A program made the translations under genes and the position numbers. DNA of 7,027 nt, taken from Candidatus Omnitrophota bacterium (GTDB taxonomy: Bacteria > Omnitrophota > Gorgyraeia > Gygaellales > Profunditerraquicolaceae). The notes beneath the pieces were generated by a model. The model worked only from the letters and a program-made list of their open reading frames with translations, made no database searches and was not told where the DNA came from. How positions within the stretch are numbered: the first letter of the stretch is position 1; every line of letters starts with the position of its first letter. Where the stretch lies: contig JAQTTI010000054.1 of assembly GCA_028710845.1 (NCBI GenBank), positions 1-7,027 of the forward strand, written 5' to 3'. This document shows positions 1 to 6,000 of the stretch, piece after piece.

Positions 1-3000
1 CACCGTCATCCGATAGATCCTTATTCCAGACTAAAGAATAACTAGTGCCATCAGCGCTTCTTTCATAATTTCCGCCGGCTTCAAATGTCCCATTACAAGC
101 AGAATGGATCCTTTTTACTCTCTCCAAAAAGTTTTTCCAGGCTTGTTCTGCAGTTCTTCCTGTAATAGTTTCATTGTATGTTTGGCCCCTTAAAGCAAGC
201 ACAGGATCAATAACAATTTCTTTTACCAATATCCCTTTATCTTCGTCGATAATAATAGGCCCTAAACCTAACTTTAGGAACCGACCGCGATTATGTTCGA
301 GATATCCGCCTGGCTGGCCGATTAAAGCAACGTTAGGCCCGAGCACCTTTCTTAAAACCCTAACAATACTGGTTCCGATCCCGCTTCCTATCAGTTCGGC
401 GGCGACCATAAGATCCAGCCTGATTCCTTTTAACGTTTCGGAAATTTCGACAAAACCGAAGGTTATACCTTTGGTGTTCTGGAGAGTAAATTGCCGTGAC
501 TGGGCGTCGGAATCTTCGGTATCTTTCAGAATAAAATCCTGGCCAGGAATCTTCAATGTCTTGGCAATAAGTATATTTACGCCGATCAATAAAAACCAAA
601 AATTTGCATTTAAGATTTCTTTTATCACAGGAAGCAATGGAATAAAGATAATAACTAAACCAATTATTACCAGCGGCAATAATGAACATTGCAGGATTAC
701 CCCGGAAGGATTACCAGCAGGTTTTATGCTAAAAAGACTCAAAATTGTATTGGCATCATTTAAGTCCCTTACTATATAATCAGGCCTAACCTCTAGCATT
801 GACCAGAAATGATCCCTGGCTATCGCCATTTGTTTGTTTTCAGTTGCTTCTTCCGAAGTTCCGGCATAGGAAAATATCTGAAATAAAGTAGTCTTTTCTT
901 TTTCTTCCATCCATTTTACTACTCCTACAGTAATACAAATCCCGTTGAGATGGCTGATAACTTCTGGACTATCATCCAAGTGGGCTACTTGCTCTACGCT
1001 TAGGTTATTCTGTTTTCTAAGATCATATAAAACCCCGGCTTTCTGGTCATTATCTGAAACAGGATATATCGAATCTTCACCGCCTAAAAGCTCTAACAAA
1101 CCGGCTCTTCTGATATGGTCAACAGTTCTTTCTTTGTTGCCTAAAGTAACGACTACCATTTTTACCCCGGCAGCGGCTAATAGCTGAATTAAATCTTTGG
1201 CTTGTTTGGCGTATTTACCGCTATCATCCAGGATTACCGATCCATCAAAAGAGACAAGTTTAACTTGACTTGAAACAACACCTCTTAATTCTAGAGAGCC
1301 TTTGGCAATAAACTGTTTGCGCTTTGACATCCTTTCTAAAAAGGCAACCATTTCAAGAATATACTTCTTACGCATCGGATTAGTTTCCAAAACGTCAACT
1401 TCTTCGGCTAAAGTTTCTGCCTCTTCTGTTGATGCTTCGATAAACTCTTCGTCGTCTGAACCAAGGATCTGCTTAACTAAATCCTCGATCTTTTTTACCA
1501 GATCGAAACCGCCATAAACTACGCCCATAAAGGCAAAACCCCCGGCTTCAGCCCAGCCTGAAGAAACAATATGCTCCCCACCAGCCACGGAAGGCAGAGC
1601 ACATAACCAAGCAAGGCCAAAGCCGAGGAATAAAACTAATATAAATGCGCTGATTATAATAATATGTTTCGGCGCCGAAGAATAACTTGCGGCAGATTTT
1701 AAGAAGACCATGAGGGATGGATAGACATATCTTTTATTTTTACTCTTAAACAATAGGTCGTCCATACCTAAAGACCTCAATACCATAGTCATATCATTAG
1801 GTATGCTGATTAAGAGACCACCTTCGCCCAAGATCCTATAGATTTCCCGGCAGGCGGAATTTAATTTTTCTTCGCTCAATATAATCCTGTCCAACACTCC
1901 TCTCGAATAAACCAGCTTCACTGCGCCATCGGCAAATACTGATTTTAAGTCGGTAAAATCATTGTGATGCAAAATAATCCTGTTTCTTAAATCATCGGGC
2001 AGAAGCGCTACGGCTTCCTGAGCAGCCCTGATGTCTGCTTCTACCCATTCTATTCCATGAATAGTTGCTTCAGGGAACCTTTGGGCCAAATTGATCAACT
2101 CTTGGAAAATATTACCAAATCCTAAAACTACAACAATGCCATTACCGATAATCCGGGTTAGATTTGCCCCGATAATTTCTTCAGCGTCATCCAAAAGCCT
2201 ATCATCGCTTATCAAGAACGATAAGCCTCCCGAGATACGTAAGCCTGGCCTTAACCGGAAATGCTGATAATCAGCTTCGGTTTCCCAGGGATTCTGTCTC
2301 CATTTATCAAACTTATATTCTTTTTCTAACGCACGGTTTATTTGGTGAGAGCGGCCGCGGAAAGCGCCTAAATCATGCAGTAAGGTTAAGGTAAGCTCCA
2401 GAGGATTATCTAGGACATATTGATCAAGATAATAGGCAGCCTGGTAGAATGAACCATAGAACAACTTAAACGGCCCTGCCCTTAAATGTCCTGTTTCTGC
2501 CAGAAAGGCCATGAATTCATCTAAAGAAACTATCCAGTTGGCCCTTCCGGTAGCAATTAAGAATTCCCTCACGTTTGCCAAAGCCTGCTCTATCCGGCTA
2601 TCAGCAAAGCTTAATTCAAAGATAAGTGATTTATTCTTTCTAATGTCGGTTCTGACCTGTTTCGCAGTCAAAGGCTTGCCTGATTTGGAACGGGCAAGGT
2701 CTAAAGCCGCAAAATGCATCCATGAATCAATAGCCGTATCCCATCTTTCTACTATTTTTCTGAATTTTTCTGTTCTGCCAAAATAAAGATTAACATCGTT
2801 ATAACGATTAAAATGCCGGCTAGGAACAACGTAGGCTTCGGGAATACGGCTGACTCCTGAGTATGTTTTATATTGAGAATAAAGCTCAAACACACACCAA
2901 TTTGCATCTTCGAAAGGAATTCCCAATAAAACCCCTAAAAGTACGTCAATAGCAGTTTCTTCGGCATCCGATAAATCCGATTCGATAGGTAATAGTATTA

Positions 3001-6000
3001 CGCTTCTGATCAAGGCTTCGATAGCTTCTTCGTCTTCGGTCATGTTTAATAAAGCTATTAGAGCTAAAGGCAATCCTGGCAGTCCGAATAACTGTTGGCG
3101 ATATTCATTAAGGATATTGCTAACTGCCGGAAGATCATAAATCACGTAATCGGAAACACCACCCTTGCCATCACCTACCTCTAAAACTTCCAAACCGATC
3201 GAAACAAACGATGGATTACCGATAATTTCCCTTACATAGCTAATATCCTGCATTACGCTGTAATAAAGCGGTTTTTCACCCATTAAAGTAACAACCAGGG
3301 AAGGCTCGCGTTCCAGGAATTTTCTTTGCTTAGGAGTTAATTCTTTAGCCAATTGTCTAACTGCTAATTGCCGGCGGCCATCTTTATCTAAAAGGAAATA
3401 ATTCTGAATGTTCTGAATCGGAGCTGCTTTCGCTAATAATTGGGCCAATATATCAGAGAAGGCTCTAGCCTGTTCTTCTTCAAGGCAGCTGAATATCTCT
3501 AGCCAGTTGATAGTTGAATCAATCTGCTTCCAGGCTGTTTCGCTGCCGATTGCTTTGACCCTGTTTTCATAGAACCATTTCTTCCAATTAGCCCTAGCCC
3601 CAGCCACTACTTCATCTAAAGGCGCAACATGTTCCGAATAACATCCCGAAAATGGAGGCATAAGTTTACCCGGTTCCAATCCTAAGTGCCTGAAAATCGC
3701 ATAGTTTTCTTCCTGTTTGGCCCAGAATTCTTTGTAGCCGGCGATGCCTAATTCTTCCAGGTCACGCTCTTCAATCTCGCTAAGCGTATAGAATGCGTGT
3801 GCATATTTGGTTTCAAAACCTAAAACGCGGCTTATCTGGAAGGCCCTGATATATAACCTGGCGGCAAACTCCTGGGCAAGTTTTTGACCCGGCCGGAAAG
3901 ATTTAAAGTAGCAGGTATGTATGCTTGCAGTTTTTTGATCGATATTAATCTGACCCAAGCCGAGCTTTTCCCCTTCGGCAAAGAATTCAACCCCGGCGCT
4001 AACATGTGCATTGTAATAATTAATATTCCATACTTCGCGGATTTCGTGGCTAAAGATAAGGCCTTCTGGCCTAACGGGCAAACCAAGGCAGCTATAAGAT
4101 ATGATTCTTTGGACCATTTCTTCTCTTGCGGAGTTAATGTCATGAGGCAGGCTGAATTTTGCGGTTGCACCGATTTCATGAACTATCGAGACGGCGCGTT
4201 CAAAGATAGTATTATATTTAGAATAAGTATTGCTTATGGCAATGCCTTCTTGGGCAGGTGAATTTTCATAAATAGCTGCTAAAAATCCTTGGTAGGGGCC
4301 GGCACGAATTAAGCCCGCTTTCGCAAGATATTCCACGTAATCTGCCAGCGCATCTTCATTAATTGACCTTAAAAGTAAAACGGCTAATTTAACCTCCGGG
4401 GCTGTTTCTGTGAGGATTTGAGCATTATCCCAACCAACCTGTTTAATAGCAGCATCTGTCTCTTCCCTTGAAGGCATCGGCTGGCCCGGAAGCGGACGGG
4501 CGGGGTCATTAGCTAATTTTCCCAACTGAGCATCGACCATGGCGCGATATTTATCGCTGTATCCGGCTGCCTCAAGAAGTTGCAGCTGCGCCTCTAAAGC
4601 AATGCGCTCGGCGGTAATAGTCTGATCCCTATAAGCTGCAGCGGCATTTTCCGGAACTAAACCTAAAATTCTCGACTGCACGTAGAAGCGAATGGTTTGG
4701 CTGGTACCGGAAGGCCTAATTGTAATGTAGTTACGGCTATTGGTAAAAGGATCTCCGTCTTTAAGCTGAGAATCAGCGAAAAAGAACCTTACGCCTTCAT
4801 CCGGAAAACCAGGATAATGCTGTTTATCATAAGCGCCTCTGGCAAACTCTACCGCGCCTAAGACTTTTCTTCCGGCAATCATAAACTCTCCCGGATGGGC
4901 ATTAGCCTGCTGCATCCATTGCTGGACCTTCTTTAAAAGATTAATTTTTTCAGTAATGCCTTCGGCGCCTTCAAATGATCCGACTCTAGGTAAAGGTTTA
5001 TTCGCCGTAACATAAAGGCCAATTTCAGGATTAAGGAAGATATTTTCTACCAACAGATCAAATAAGGTTTTACCCTGACTGGCGGCATAACAAGCGACTT
5101 CGGTTAAAAGCATTCCGGCTAAGGTACCATCCTTGTCATTGACATGTCCGCCAAAACCTAAAATCTCTCCTTCAGGCACTGCACCGCCTAAGATACTAAA
5201 GCCATTAGACTCTTCACAACCTGCTTCATTAATTAAACCTAGCTCCCTTAATTTAGCAGCAGTCTCACCAATATAGGTAAAACCAACCCAGCTTCTTAAA
5301 GCTAAACCTTTGGGCAAACCTGCTTGTGGGTAGCCTAAATACTGGCTGACATCTCTCTTATCAGCATGGGCCATAAAACCAAAAGAGTTAATGCTAAAAT
5401 AACGGGCTACTGCTTCTAAGGCATCAGTGGTCACGTGTGAAAAGCTAATATAATGTTTACCGGGTTCGGTAAGCTGCCCGGAAGCCTGCTTACGCATCAG
5501 GCGATACCAGATTAAAAGGGTCCAGGCGTCATTAGCTGAGAGCAGTTTATATTTACCAAAAAGATACTGGTATTTTTCCGGAACCGGAATAGTAAAACCT
5601 GCCCGGTCAGCATCCGGATCGGTACCGATAAACAGATCCAATGCTTCCAGCGCTTCCTGTCCGTATTCTTTTATAAATTCTCTTACGGCGATATCGGCGG
5701 CAATCGGATCGCCCGGATCAGGCTGCTCACCCCAGCCAAATGCCGGGAAGGTACCGTTTAATTCCTGAAGGCTAGAGACCGCGCGGGTATTTTCAAAACC
5801 TAATTCAGCTAAGAGGCGCGGTACAGCCAGGCGCCCTGCGCCATTATAAGCGGAAAAACCTAAGCTAATCTGGCCGGCATATTGTTTGACTAATGCTTCA
5901 TCTACGAAGAAACCTTTTACCTGAGCAACATGCAAAGAATGCATATCAATAAAATATTCCGGATTATCTAAATCTACGCCGTAATAGTCGCGTTCAATAG

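Noticed and set aside
174..779. A 201-codon open frame on the plus strand with an ATG start
   Set aside because: It lies opposite the HAD tail, hydrophobic hairpin and GNAT-like part of the minus-strand gene. Its translation is rich in Ser, Pro and Ile with no motif, as expected for a shadow of the coding strand.
4163..4180. HEIGAT as a zinc metallopeptidase HExxH site
   Set aside because: The second histidine is missing (H-E-I-G-A-T), and copy 2 of the module has H-D-L-G-A-F, so neither copy has the peptidase signature. It is treated as part of a repeat module instead.
3832..4261. Overlapping open frames of 115 codons (minus, another frame) and 125 codons (plus)
   Set aside because: Both overlap the continuous main frame, show no recognisable domain and have no separate promoter or terminator around them. 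They are out-of-frame shadows.
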